A stretch of DNA of 64,000 nt from CAWFFV01 sp963814985 (GTDB lineage Bacteria; Chloroflexota; Ktedonobacteria; Ktedonobacterales; Ktedonobacteraceae): contig CAWFFV010000082.1 in the NCBI GenBank assembly GCA_963814985.1, forward strand, positions 62,001-126,000, in the 5' to 3' direction. Within the stretch, counting starts at the first letter, position 1. Each line of letters begins with the position of its first letter. Made by a program: the position numbers and the translations under genes. Shown here in pieces: positions 29,185 through 38,734 of the stretch. The notes beneath the pieces were generated by a model. The model worked only from the letters and a program-made list of their open reading frames with translations, made no database searches and was not told the origin of the DNA.

Positions 29185-30708
29185 ATGGCTACTTTAAACC
29201 AGGAAGGTGCAGAGCTTCATCCTCCACAGCCTTCCATTGTTGACCGTCCCCGCGTTCGCTGGACTCAGATTCTCTCCATCAGTATTTTTGCGTTCGCGTT
29301 CAACTTCCACTGGGCGGCTCTTGGCACAATTATTCTGCCCAGTCAGGTTCTCAAAATCGTGGGCGATCGGAGCGCTGGAACGGCGCTGGCCTATGTACTC
29401 GTACCTGGTGCCTTTGTCTCCCTTGTGGCCAATCCCATGTTTGGTTGGCTGAGCGATCGCACACATGGCAGGTTCGCCGCCTGGGGCCTCCGCCGTCCAT
29501 ATATCCTCTTTGGTACCCTCCTCAATGTTGCTGTGCTGGTCTGGATGGCCGCTGCACGTGATATTACATCACTTGCTGTAGGGTACGCTCTGGTGCAGTT
29601 ATTCAGCAATGCGGCCCAGGCACCCTTTCACGCGCTGTTACCTGATATCGTGCCTACCGAGCAGCGTGGTTTGACCTCTGGAATTCTCGGATTTTTAGGT
29701 ACTGGTGGCACCATTGGCGGCGTCATCGTCGCCGGATTTTTTGTCAATTCTTCAAAGCCCCTTGCTGCGTACCAACAAGGTTTGTGGTTTACCTATGGCA
29801 TTGTTATGATCGTGATGATCACCTTGATGCTGGTCACGATTTTCTCGGTCCATGAGCGGGCACTCACATTTGCACAAGCTAGTTCTGAAGGTGAAAAACA
29901 GATCAGAGGTGTTGTTGAGGGGCAGGTACGACAATTCTGGATCTCTCGCTCGACGCTGATCACAATCGCGGGAACTCTGTCTGTTGTCCTGATGGCCTGG
30001 GGAATAATGGTGCTCTGGAATGCAGAGCATATCGCCGGAATCCAGATCAGTAGTACTGTCCAGCAAGTTATTCTGGAAGTGTTGGCCACTGTAGGTATTC
30101 TGCGCCTGTTTGATTTCAATCCCCGCCGTGACCCCGATTTTGCCTGGGTGCTGGCCACGCGCCTGGTGCTGATGCTCGGTATCTATACGATTTAGACGTT
30201 CTTGCAATATTATATGCGCGATGCTGTTGGGGTGGCTAATCCCGAGGCAGCCACAACTCAATTTATCATTCTTGTCTCCGCCACTTCGATTGTGGGTGCC
30301 CTCGTCGTTGGCTGGCTCTCGGATCATTTCGGACGCAAACGCATGGTCTATCTCTCCGGCTTTGTGATGGCTCTGGAGGGTTTGATTTTCGTCGTGACCC
30401 ATTCGTTTGTTCTCGTGATTGCATCCGGCGCGCTCTTTGGTCTGAGCTATGGAGCCTATTTGAGCGTTGATTGGGCACTGGCGACCGATGTGTTACCCTC
30501 CCGTAAGAACCTCGCCCGCGATATGGGCATCTGGAACGTTGCCGCTTCTCTACCACAGGTGGTTGCGCCCGCGCTGGGTGGGCCGATCAGAGACGCGTTT
30601 ATCCAGGCGGGACACCCGGTGCTGGGTTACCAAGTACTCTTCAGTATGGCCATCGTCTATTGCCTCATTGGCACCGTCACGGTGCGCTTTATCCGCGGGG
30701 TAAAATAG
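29185..30708 (+). CDS. MFS transporter with in-frame TAG
   Basis: 507 codons, interrupted only by TAG at 30193-30195 in the same frame. Twelve hydrophobic segments overall. The MFS signature between TM2 and TM3 is GWLSDRTHGRFAAWGLRRPY, and its repeat in the second half is GWLSDHFGRKRMVYLSG. The layout resembles the sugar/H+ symporter group of MFS carriers (SLC45/GPH-like), but the substrate is unknown. The ATG at 29185 follows a purine-rich GAGAGGAAACAGAGCG. The TAG falls in a TM segment (YTI-stop-TFLQYY) where a Gln, Trp or similar codon is expected. It is either a real nonsense mutation or a base error. Confidence 0.85.
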
Positions 30709-30721
30709 TGGAAGTAAAAAC

Positions 30722-30750
30722 GGAGATGGGCTTAAGATAAGCCCATCTCC
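30722..30750 (+). terminator. Hairpin after MFS gene
   Basis: Perfect 13-bp stem GGAGATGGGCTTA / TAAGCCCATCTCC with a 3-nt loop, 14 bp after the stop. No T-run follows. Confidence 0.55.
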
Positions 30751-31075
30751 TCACGGCCTGCCGACTTGCTGTGGGTTCTGGAATTGCAAGAGAGCAATTG
30801 TGGTGGTTGTGTTGCAAAAACGAGGAAGAAATTTTTGAGCGTGAGCAACCCTCCCTCTCAATTGTCTTAGGCGATCACTCCAAAGAGTTTGGCAACGAAT
30901 GCCACCTGCCCTGGTACGAGAGGACGGGTTTGTTGTAAAGCCTTTGTGAGCTGCAGTGACGTGATTGTGATAGATTTGTAATAAGAAGAGGTTACACTTC
31001 TCTCTAGATACTCCACTGATCCGTTGATTGTGTGGATCAGCGTACGCCTTTGTCGCGAAGTCCAGGAGGAACGCC

Positions 31076-31342
31076 ATGAACCCAATAACCTACCAGGAGG
31101 CTTTTCAGGTGTTACACAAGGCGGGATTTGTCGAGACAGAAATTGACCGGCTCTATCGCCTTCGCCGAGATTACCAGAAAAGCGAGCTGGATCAACCATC
31201 CCTTGATACCAACCGCCTCCTGTTTGCGCGGTGGTTAGTTACTACAGGACGGTTGACAGAGCAGCTTTCCGAGGAAACTCAGCCTGCCCCCTCGATAACC
31301 GGATGGACCCTGCTCAAGTCCCTGCTCGTACACCTCCTCTGA
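31076..31342 (+). CDS. Hypothetical 88-aa protein
   Basis: ATG at 31076 with AGGAGGA eight bases upstream, a strong ribosome site. The sequence (MNPITYQEAFQVLHKAGFVE, then IDRLYRLRRDYQKSELDQ) is helical and charged, without membrane segments or motifs I recognise. It lies 68 bp upstream of the Dps-like gene and is probably co-transcribed with it. About 330 bp between the MFS hairpin and this gene show no other feature. Confidence 0.6.
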   Translation: MNPITYQEAFQVLHKAGFVETEIDRLYRLRRDYQKSELDQPSLDTNRLLFARWLVTTGRLTEQLSEETQPAPSITGWTLLKSLLVHLL

Positions 31343-31409
31343 GATCGAAACGAGAGTGGACCAGATACTCCATTCCCCAGGAGATGAAAAAGCTAAGAGG
31401 AGAGGAATT

Positions 31410-32036
31410 ATGTATTTAAAGCAAGTCGAGACCAGATCGCAGATGTCCTTCTTTGCCTACACTCTCCCCGCTCATGTGAGTGATCCAGGAGGACAGAAAG
31501 AGTTGCACATTGCGAAAGCCCTCAAAGAGATCATTACTGAGGCGTTTGCCCTCTATGCTGAGATGAAATGTCTTTACTGGTACTTCACTCGCAATGGAGG
31601 TCACAACGAGCACCAGGGGTTCAACGCTCAAGCGATGCTACTTTCTGCCATCATCGATCGGTTGCTGAAGCGTGTGCGCCACCTGTCGAGCACAGCCATA
31701 GATACCTGCCAGAAGAAACGCCCATGGCGACTGATCGCAACTGATCGCGACGATGACTTACTTGCGATGGAGATAGTGCAGCAACTCATCAAGGATCATG
31801 AGCGTCTGATAAAGCTGATCCGGGGGGCAAGAGCTGTCTGCGAGAGACACCAGGATGCTCAGACCCATCAGATCCTCTCAGAGGCCCTTATCGAGACAAC
31901 AGATTGCATCACTGCTCTCGTCGAGGTGTATGACCAGTTGCACGTAGGAGCCAGGACCGTGGAGCAGGCTTCCAGTCACAAAAACTTGTGGGCACCCATT
32001 GCTCTCCCATTTTTATATTGTGGGCAAGTTATATAG
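31410..32036 (+). CDS. Dps/ferritin-like domain protein
   Basis: 208 aa. After about 30 residues, ALKEIITEAFALYAEMKCLY begins a four-helix bundle. The Dps layout (K..hW, then H..F, then D..LKR...L) is seen in KCLYWYFT, NEHQGFNAQ and IIDRLLKRVRHLS. The fourth helix carries ALIETTDCITALVEVYDQL. Dps proteins bind DNA and oxidise iron with peroxide; here the ferroxidase residues are only partly recognisable, so activity is uncertain. The ATG at 31410 follows AGAGGA. The last 20 residues are hydrophobic and atypical. Proximity to the Fur-regulated iron genes is suggestive. Confidence 0.65.
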   Translation: MYLKQVETRSQMSFFAYTLPAHVSDPGGQKELHIAKALKEIITEAFALYAEMKCLYWYFTRNGGHNEHQGFNAQAMLLSAIIDRLLKRVRHLSSTAIDTCQKKRPWRLIATDRDDDLLAMEIVQQLIKDHERLIKLIRGARAVCERHQDAQTHQILSEALIETTDCITALVEVYDQLHVGARTVEQASSHKNLWAPIALPFLYCGQVI

Positions 32037-32085
32037 ATTTTGTTTGGGGGAGTCAAAAAATGATGGATGCGCCTTATGGAAAGCG

Positions 32086-34320
32086 CTACACCTCCCCACG
32101 TAAGCGGGCGACCTCCGCCTCCGCTATGCGAGCATCTTTACGACGGCGCAATCCTTTGAGTGCCTCTACCTTGCGTTGCCAGTTGTCAGGGTCATTAGGG
32201 GCCAGCCTGATAGCAGCTTCGGCAGCAGCAAGGGCCTCTTCATAGCGATGGAGCTGCTTGAGCACCAGGGATTTGTTGTGTAGTGCAGAGACCATTCTGG
32301 AATTGAAACGTAAGGCTTGATCATAGGCTTGCAGTGCTCTAAGATAATCGTGCAATTGATAGTGGGCGTTGCCTTTGCCATTCCAGGCCAGTGCGTTAGG
32401 ATTGAGACGCAAAGCCCTGTCGTAGGCGTCGAGAGCTTCTTGGGCGTGTTCCATTTGCAACAGAATGCCCGCTTTGCCATTCCAGGCAGGAGCATAGCGT
32501 GGATCAATACGCAGAGCCTGTTCATAGGAATCGAGTGCTGGTCCCAGTCTACCCATGTCACCCAAAACAATGCCACGTTTATTCCAGGCTTTCACAAATT
32601 TGGGATCACGCTGAAGAGTACGATCATAGTTGTCAAGCGCGCTTTTGAGTTTCTGTTGTGCATAGTAGACGTTACCAATACTGTAGAAGGCGGGGGCATA
32701 GTTTGCATCGCGATTGAGAGCCTCCTGGAATGCATGGAGAGCCTCTTTGAATCGTCCCATTTCGTAGAGAATAAGTCCCTTACTATTCCAGTAGGACACC
32801 ATATTCTGATCATAGGTAAGCGCTTGCTCAGAGGCCTGTAATGCTTCTGAGTAGCGTTTCAGGAGTCTCAAAACCAGTGCTTTGTTGCTCCAGGCCAGGG
32901 CCATACGTGGATCGAAGTGAACGGCAACATCAAAGGCTGTCAGAGCCTGTTCGTTTTGTCCCAGAGCACTAAGAACTGCCCCTTTGCCATTCCAGGAAAT
33001 GGCATTATCTGGTTCCAATATCACGGCGCGATCAAAGACTTCTAGAGCTTCCTGGTTGCGGTGCAGTAAGTTGAGCGCGGTACCTTTGCCATTCAAGGAA
33101 GTGACCAGCGATGGGTCTAATTGTAAGGCTCGTTCAAAGGATTTAAGGGCTTCGGCATGTTGTCCACTCGAAGCCTGAGTTAAGCCACGCCCTTGCCAGG
33201 CCTGTGGATTCAGGGTATCGGTTTGTAATGCCTGATCATAGGCGGCAAGAGCCTCCCTGGTACGTTTTTGGGTATAGAGTTGGTAGGCATTTTGCAGTAA
33301 GCGGTGAGTGTCTGGTATCACGCTGACTGAGGTAGAAGTGCTCACAGGAGGAGTATTTTGCGGTGTCGGTTGAGATAAGATACCACTTATACGTTGCTGA
33401 TCAACCTGGCGCAAGATTTTGAGGACATCCTGAGCGTTGGCTGGACGACGTTCGGTATCCATTTCCAGCATCTGTTGGAGCAAGGTTTCTAGCTGGGTCG
33501 GAACCCCATGATTCAACTGGGAAGCGGGCCTGAAGAAAAAAGGTTGTTCACTTGGATCAGTACCGGTCAACAGGCAGTGGATTAAAGCACCCAGGCTATA
33601 GATGTCGGAGCGAGGGGTACTTTGGGTTTTCCCATATTGTTCTGGAGCAGCATAGCCTGGAGAGCCAAGCGCAACTGTATCATGCGACTGACCCGGCTTA
33701 AAGATACGTGCAATACCAAAGTCAATAAGAAAAACGTGCCCACTGCTACTAATCATCACATTGGAGGGTTTGAGATCCCGAAAGATGATAGGTGGCTGAT
33801 GATTATGCAGATAACTGAGTACATCACAGAGTTGTCCTCCCCAGTCAATAACCTGCTCTAAGGGTAGGGGACCACCTCCTGCCTGCTCCAGGTACTCCTC
33901 CAGCGTCTGACCCTCGATAAAATCCATGACGAGGTAAGAGCGTTCATTCTCCGAAAAGTGATCATAGATGCGTGGTAAATTGGGATGTAGCAGGTCGGCA
34001 AGGAGTCGTGCTTCATGTTCAAAGGCGTTCTCTGCCTCTTCAATGCGAGAGTCGGAGAGACCTGCTTTGCTCATCTCTTTAATCGCGATAGGGCGGTTAT
34101 TGAAGCGGGTATCAATAGCTTTATAGACGGCACCCATGCCACCCTGACCAATGCGTGTATCCAGTTGATAGCGGCCATTGAGCAGGGTTTGCTCTGGTAA
34201 TGCGCCTGTTGTGTGTTTAAATGGGAGTTCTGCGGCGCAGTACTGACAGAATCGCGCCGCAAGTATGTTTACTGCTCCACATTGCTCACAGAACTGCTCC
34301 TGCGTTGCCATAGATGTCAC
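32086..34320 (-). CDS. Zinc-ribbon Ser/Thr protein kinase with TPR array
   Basis: 744 aa. N-terminal zinc ribbon (CEQCGA..CQYCAAE, residues 10-30). Hanks-type kinase domain about 50-310: glycine loop GQGGMGAVYKA, Lys in IAIKEM, catalytic loop FRDLKPSNV (FRD instead of HRD), LIDFGIAR and GSPGYAAPEQYG. A short linker precedes about eleven TPR units (residues 345-735). There is no TM segment, so it is a soluble kinase. This zinc-ribbon/kinase/TPR layout is frequent in Chloroflexota. The TPRs probably bind substrates or partners. ATG at 34320. The gene stands alone, convergent with the Dps-like gene. Confidence 0.92.
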   Translation of the reverse strand: MTSMATQEQFCEQCGAVNILAARFCQYCAAELPFKHTTGALPEQTLLNGRYQLDTRIGQGGMGAVYKAIDTRFNNRPIAIKEMSKAGLSDSRIEEAENAFEHEARLLADLLHPNLPRIYDHFSENERSYLVMDFIEGQTLEEYLEQAGGGPLPLEQVIDWGGQLCDVLSYLHNHQPPIIFRDLKPSNVMISSSGHVFLIDFGIARIFKPGQSHDTVALGSPGYAAPEQYGKTQSTPRSDIYSLGALIHCLLTGTDPSEQPFFFRPASQLNHGVPTQLETLLQQMLEMDTERRPANAQDVLKILRQVDQQRISGILSQPTPQNTPPVSTSTSVSVIPDTHRLLQNAYQLYTQKRTREALAAYDQALQTDTLNPQAWQGRGLTQASSGQHAEALKSFERALQLDPSLVTSLNGKGTALNLLHRNQEALEVFDRAVILEPDNAISWNGKGAVLSALGQNEQALTAFDVAVHFDPRMALAWSNKALVLRLLKRYSEALQASEQALTYDQNMVSYWNSKGLILYEMGRFKEALHAFQEALNRDANYAPAFYSIGNVYYAQQKLKSALDNYDRTLQRDPKFVKAWNKRGIVLGDMGRLGPALDSYEQALRIDPRYAPAWNGKAGILLQMEHAQEALDAYDRALRLNPNALAWNGKGNAHYQLHDYLRALQAYDQALRFNSRMVSALHNKSLVLKQLHRYEEALAAAEAAIRLAPNDPDNWQRKVEALKGLRRRKDARIAEAEVARLRGEV

Positions 34321-34432
34321 AATTTCCTATTTCAAAGGATAAAATTAACGTTATAAATGTTGTGCTTGATAGATGGTGATCACAAAACCAGCTATGGGAA
34401 ACACCTGAGAGGCCTGAGGCCCATCTAACATA

Positions 34433-35308
34433 TCATAACACATGATGTTTGTCGGCGTGTTTGGCGTTTTCCACCACTCGCCATAACCGTAACCATTCCT
34501 CAATACTCAGTGTTTCTGCACGACGGCTGGCATCAATCGATGCTATCGTAAGCCATGTACGGATATCTTCGTTTTTATGGTGCAACCCGTGTGTCAACGA
34601 GTTGTGTAGTTGCTTGCGCCGTTCTGAAAAGCCTGCCTGAACAACACGGAAAAAGCTCTCGCGCTCTCCTGGCATGAGGGGAGCCTGTGGGTGTACATCC
34701 ACACGCAGGATGGCAGAATCGACTTTGGGCGAGGGATAAAATGCGTTTGCAGGTACTCGTGCAACAATCTGAGGACGCCCATAAAATTGTATGCTTACAG
34801 CCAGGAGACTGAGATCACCAGGCTCGGCTACAATGCGTTGTGCAACTTCCTGCTGTACCATCACCACCAGTAAACGTGGCGGATTTGCACTCTCCAGGAA
34901 ATGTCGGAATGTGGGGGCAGTAATGTAGTAGGGCAGGTTTGCCACCAGTTTATATGGTGCTTCTCCAAAAACCTCAACTGGATCGAGGAAAAGCAAGTTC
35001 CGTGCCACCAGCTCGACATTCGGATAACCATGGGTTGTCTTTGTCAGCAATGCCAGCATATTTTGTTCTAGTTCGACAGCCACAACTCGTTTTGCACGTT
35101 GTGCCAATTCACGTGTTAAGACACCTGTCCCTGCACCAACCTCCAGGAGTTCGTCGTCAGGGTTGATATCCGCAGCGTTAACGATGTTCAGCAGAACCGA
35201 ACGATCAACAAGAAAATTCTGTCCAAAAGATTTATTTGGCCGTATATTGTTTGCATAGAGCAGGTTGCGTAGCTCACGTATATTGGTAAGATCATCTATA
35301 TCATGCAT
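34433..35308 (-). CDS. rsmA: 16S rRNA (adenine(1518)-N6/adenine(1519)-N6) dimethyltransferase RsmA
   Basis: 291 aa from the ATG at 35308 (MHDIDDLTNIRELRNLLYAN). An in-frame extension to 35383 is possible but not family-like. Dimethylates two adjacent adenines in helix 45 of 16S rRNA. Motifs: FGQNFLVD near residue 28, SAM-binding LLEVGAGTGVLT, and the adenine-binding NLPYYITAPTF. The C-terminal helical domain (FSERRKQLHNSL) is complete. The ribosome site is not obvious. Upstream lie repeat sequences rather than a clear operon partner. Confidence 0.93.
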   Translation of the reverse strand: MHDIDDLTNIRELRNLLYANNIRPNKSFGQNFLVDRSVLLNIVNAADINPDDELLEVGAGTGVLTRELAQRAKRVVAVELEQNMLALLTKTTHGYPNVELVARNLLFLDPVEVFGEAPYKLVANLPYYITAPTFRHFLESANPPRLLVVMVQQEVAQRIVAEPGDLSLLAVSIQFYGRPQIVARVPANAFYPSPKVDSAILRVDVHPQAPLMPGERESFFRVVQAGFSERRKQLHNSLTHGLHHKNEDIRTWLTIASIDASRRAETLSIEEWLRLWRVVENAKHADKHHVL

Positions 35309-35442
35309 ATGCTGTGTGTTTCTGTCACTATCTTCTTCTCTTGTCAAGTAATATTTCTCCAACTGTAACAGAGCAAACACCACCTGTCAAATGTGGTGAT
35401 AATGGCATGACCATTTTAACTCTGTGGTAATCCCCCTCAGCG

Positions 35443-35625
35443 CGGACTTTAGCAAAGGGGAATCCTCTGTACTTCCTTGTTACGCCGCCGAAGGCGGCAA
35501 TAATAAAAAAAGAGTAATTGGGGACACCCAAACCCCGGCAGGGAGGACCCTGCACCCCTTAATCCGCGCCTATGGGGGTGTCCCCAAACCCCGGCAGGGA
35601 GGACCCTGCACCCCTTAAGTCTGCG
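35443..35625. repeat. Degenerate MITE-like copy C with internal tandem duplication
   Basis: Contains GCCGCCGAAGGCGGC and TTGGGGACACCCAAACCCC as in copies A and B. A 36-bp segment ending CCCTGCACCCCTTAA is present twice (35527-35562 and 35583-35618). The ends are degenerate. Confidence 0.65.
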
Positions 35626-35641
35626 CTCAGCGTCACAATCC

Positions 35642-35758
35642 GTTTAATGTGGGTTTTGTGGCGTGTGGAGGAAGTTGCGACGCAACTTCCTCCACACGCC
35701 ACAAAACCCACATTAAACAAAAGCGAGCCACCACAGGTGGTGAGGAATCAGGAAAAAG
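35642..35758. repeat. Dispersed hairpin element with perfect 38-bp arms
   Basis: Arms 35642-35679 and 35681-35718 are perfectly complementary with a single central A (GAAGTTGCG A CGCAACTTC). Outer bases are GTTTAATGTG/CACATTAAAC. Box A GAGCCACCACAGGTGGTGAG follows, then GAATCAGGAAAAAGGAGCC. This last part overlaps the 3' end of the histidine kinase gene, encoding its last residues and stop. Confidence 0.85.
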
Positions 35759-37256
35759 GAGCCTGCGAAGTGACACCTTGTGCCAGTGGCAATGTAAATG
35801 TGATACATGTACCCTGCCCAGGAGTACTCTGTGCCCAGATGACACCCCCATGAGCAGTGATAATAGCCTTGACGATGGAAAGACCAAGACCACTACCGCC
35901 GGTTGTCCCGGTGCGTGAACGGTCAGCGCGGTAGAAACGCTCAAAGATATGGGGTAAATCGGCAGGGCCAATCCCCCTACCTGTATCACTGATCCAGATG
36001 TGTAAGCTTGTCTCTTTAGGAGTTGCCCCAACGCGAATCGTACCACCTTCGGGTGTATGACGACGTGCATTGTCCAGCAGGTTCAATAAGACCTGTGTGA
36101 CACGATCACTATCGGCGAGCACAGGCGGCATAGAGGGCAGAATCTCGTTGCGGAGAGCAATATTCATCTGCTCACATTCAGGTGCAAGAACAGCTAATGT
36201 CTCATCAACCAGAGAATGCAGGTCCAGAGGAGCCAGATCGAGTCGCGCATGCCCCAGTTCCAGAGAAGACATGTGTTGCATCTCTCCCACAAGACGACGG
36301 AGCCGTTGCACTTCACGCCCGATGCGTTGCGCTGTCTCCTGCCGTGCAACGGTATCAGGAATCATATCATCGGCCAGCGCTTCGCTAAAGCCCTGAATCG
36401 CCGTTAAAGGTGTAGCCAGATCATGGGCTATGTTAGCAATCAGATCGCGGCGAACCAGTTCCTGACGGCGCAGTTCATTCACATCCGTTTCGATAGTGTC
36501 GGCCATCTCATTAAAGGTAAGTGCAAGTCGTCCTAGCTCATCCTGTGCCCTGGGAGGTATCACCCGTTGAGCATACTTGCCCTGCTTCATCTGCTCAGCA
36601 GCCAGAGTCAGAGACTCCAGAGGACGGGTCAGATTACGAGCCAGCAAGAGACTGAAGAGGATGGCAATCAGTACCACGACAAAACCTGCAACAAAAATGG
36701 CCTGATTGATCAGTTTCAGGAAATCACCATCGAGAGCAAACGGCTCTGCTAGATACATGGCTCCGATGATCTGTTGCCCACCATTAGTCTGCTGTCCGCC
36801 ATCTTCAAGTGGCATACTCACATAGGAGAATGAGGCTCCCTGGAATGTGGCATTGAGAGAACCGTTTCCTATTTGTCCTTGCAGTGCCTTTGTCAAAGCT
36901 TGCTTTAGAGTAGAAGTATCATCGTCTCCTATGATCACCCCGCCAGGTTGGCTTCCCATCACTTGCTTCCCTGTTTTATCTACAATCACAATCAAGACAG
37001 GATCATTGGAAAGTACCCTGCCCAGGGTAGCATCGCTCCAGGTATCACCAGTGAGATGATAGGCAAACTCAAGGCGTTGTGCCCGATAGGTTGCCAGCTT
37101 GCGCAAGCTCTCAACCTGGGCATTGGTGGCATAGTTCTGTACCGCTAGCAGGACAGCAAAGGAGAGGATCAGGATGGCTCCCAGGGTTACTGTCAGATAG
37201 CTCAGGATAAGTTTTGCACGCAGGCTCAGTGTTGAGAAGTTGAACACTTCCATCAT
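35748..37256 (-). CDS. Membrane sensor histidine kinase (HAMP-type)
   Basis: 502 aa. TM1 about residues 13-35, an extracytoplasmic sensor domain (about 36-190), TM2 about 195-217, HAMP (about 218-270), HisKA with RRDLIANIAHDLATPLTAI (His near 290), and an HATPase domain with LLDNARRHTP, SDTGRGIG and GSGLGLSIVKA. The start overlaps the stop of the OmpR-type regulator by 4 bp, so they form a cognate pair. The last residues APFS and the TGA are encoded within a repeat element, so the natural C-terminus may have been altered. Confidence 0.94.
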   Translation of the reverse strand: MMEVFNFSTLSLRAKLILSYLTVTLGAILILSFAVLLAVQNYATNAQVESLRKLATYRAQRLEFAYHLTGDTWSDATLGRVLSNDPVLIVIVDKTGKQVMGSQPGGVIIGDDDTSTLKQALTKALQGQIGNGSLNATFQGASFSYVSMPLEDGGQQTNGGQQIIGAMYLAEPFALDGDFLKLINQAIFVAGFVVVLIAILFSLLLARNLTRPLESLTLAAEQMKQGKYAQRVIPPRAQDELGRLALTFNEMADTIETDVNELRRQELVRRDLIANIAHDLATPLTAIQGFSEALADDMIPDTVARQETAQRIGREVQRLRRLVGEMQHMSSLELGHARLDLAPLDLHSLVDETLAVLAPECEQMNIALRNEILPSMPPVLADSDRVTQVLLNLLDNARRHTPEGGTIRVGATPKETSLHIWISDTGRGIGPADLPHIFERFYRADRSRTGTTGGSGLGLSIVKAIITAHGGVIWAQSTPGQGTCITFTLPLAQGVTSQAPFS

Positions 37257-38023
37257 TTCTGCTCTCCCTGTGATCCAGCAGGAGAAGTTGCAGGGGAGGG
37301 CACAAATTTATAGCCTACTCCCCAAACGGTCTGAATATGATGAGCCGCATCTGCGACCGCCTCCAGTTTTTTTCGTAATGTCCCAATATGAACATCAACG
37401 GTACGACCATCGCCAAGATAAGTATAGCCCCACACTTGATTAAGTAGTACATCACGAGTAAATACGCGATCAGGAGCAGATGAGAGCGTAACCAGTAAGT
37501 CAAATTCTTTGACTGTCAGAGTGATAGATTGACCCTTGACTGTCACATGGCGTCCTGGAATATTGATGACCAGATTACCAAAACGTATCTCTTCTTTGTT
37601 CGTTTTCTCTCTCCTGGTCTCTTCTTTGTCTGGTCTGGCCTCTTGTGTGCTGGTGGATGAAGAAGGGAGGCTCCTGCGCAGGATAGCCTTGACCCGGCTC
37701 ACCAGTTCACGAGGGCTGAACGGCTTCACAAGATAATCATCGGCTCCTAGCTCCAGGCCTGCAATCCTGTCTTCCTCACCCTGACGTGCTGTGAGCATAA
37801 GAATGGGTGTACTGGCCCAGGCACGAATACGCCGACAGACCTCCATCCCATCAAGGATGGGTAACATCAGGTCAAGGATGACCAGATCAGGCTGTTCGCG
37901 AGCATGCAGTTCCAGGCCAGCAATACCATCACTGGCCGTGAGGATGGTATATCCTGCCTGTTCCAGGTAGAGCTGGATAATCTGGATAATATTTGCTTCA
38001 TCTTCAATAACGAGAATTTTCAT
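37253..38023 (-). CDS. OmpR/PhoB-family response regulator
   Basis: 256 aa. Receiver domain residues 1-120: VIEDE, phospho-Asp51 in VILDLMLP, Thr in MLTAR and Lys in LVKPF. A 30-residue charged linker (STSTQEARPDKEETRREKTN) precedes the winged-helix output domain (VINIPGRHVTVKGQSITLT, then VWGYTYLGDGRTVDVHI). It is followed by its histidine kinase with a 4-bp overlap. The target promoters are unknown. Confidence 0.95.
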   Translation of the reverse strand: MKILVIEDEANIIQIIQLYLEQAGYTILTASDGIAGLELHAREQPDLVILDLMLPILDGMEVCRRIRAWASTPILMLTARQGEEDRIAGLELGADDYLVKPFSPRELVSRVKAILRRSLPSSSTSTQEARPDKEETRREKTNKEEIRFGNLVINIPGRHVTVKGQSITLTVKEFDLLVTLSSAPDRVFTRDVLLNQVWGYTYLGDGRTVDVHIGTLRKKLEAVADAAHHIQTVWGVGYKFVPSPATSPAGSQGEQK

Positions 38024-38083
38024 TTTTTTGCTTACCTTACCTGTCTAGAGTATACTGGCGGAAACTCAAAAAAGATTTAAAAA

Positions 38084-38719
38084 TTATGTAAAATTTTTGT
38101 GATCTTTTTTCAGGTTTGGGCAGCTTGCCAGGCAAATCTGGCTAGAAAGTAGTTCTCTCATATATCCCAGATGCTCTAATGCCATGTATGCTGCTGCAAT
38201 TTGTCCCTGGACCGCAAATTGACCTGTATGAATCAGATGTAATAATTCTGCGGGCGTCACCAGACGGTTCTCAATCACTTCGGCTGGATCAACCTTCTGT
38301 TCCCCTGTTTTGCGCACATTGCGTGCTAAATACCACCAGACGCGTGTTCTTGCACCCGTAGGATTGGCGATCATCTCGGTCAGCACTGCTATATTGTGTG
38401 GTTCAGTGCTATAACCAGTCTCTTCCATTAACTCACGGGTAGCTGCTTGAAGCGGATCATCCTCATCGTCATCAATACCACCCGCTGGAAATTGTAAAAC
38501 GTGCAGACCAATCCCATGCTTATATTCGTTATTGATAAGGAAATAACCATCCTCAGTCACAGGAACAATGCCTACCCAGCCACGATCTTCAATAATATAA
38601 TATTCTGGAAGCAGAACGCCAGCAGACAACATGACCTGCTCACAACGCACTTTTAAGTGTGGGGTATTGAGTATTTGCCGGGAAGAAAGGGTCTCCCATC
38701 GGCCTTCCTGTTCTGTCAT
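38084..38719 (-). CDS. NUDIX hydrolase (ADP-ribose pyrophosphatase type)
   Basis: 211 aa. Nudix box GGIDDDEDDPLQAATRELME followed by ETGY: the RExxEETG core is intact, while Asp replaces the first Glu of the consensus. The N-terminal part (TPHLKVRCEQVML, then YYIIEDRGWVGIVPV) matches ADP-sugar pyrophosphatases. The predicted reaction is hydrolysis of ADP-ribose or a related nucleoside diphosphate. Cytoplasmic. It lies 15 bp after tlyA's end on the same strand, suggesting co-transcription. Confidence 0.88.
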   Translation of the reverse strand: MTEQEGRWETLSSRQILNTPHLKVRCEQVMLSAGVLLPEYYIIEDRGWVGIVPVTEDGYFLINNEYKHGIGLHVLQFPAGGIDDDEDDPLQAATRELMEETGYSTEPHNIAVLTEMIANPTGARTRVWWYLARNVRKTGEQKVDPAEVIENRLVTPAELLHLIHTGQFAVQGQIAAAYMALEHLGYMRELLSSQICLASCPNLKKDHKNFT

Positions 38720-38734
38720 ACAATTTCCTTCTTC

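Noticed and set aside
30193..30195. Pyrrolysine at the TAG of the MFS transporter
   Set aside because: No reason for pyrrolysine in a transporter helix and no pyl genes are visible; a nonsense mutation or base error is simpler.
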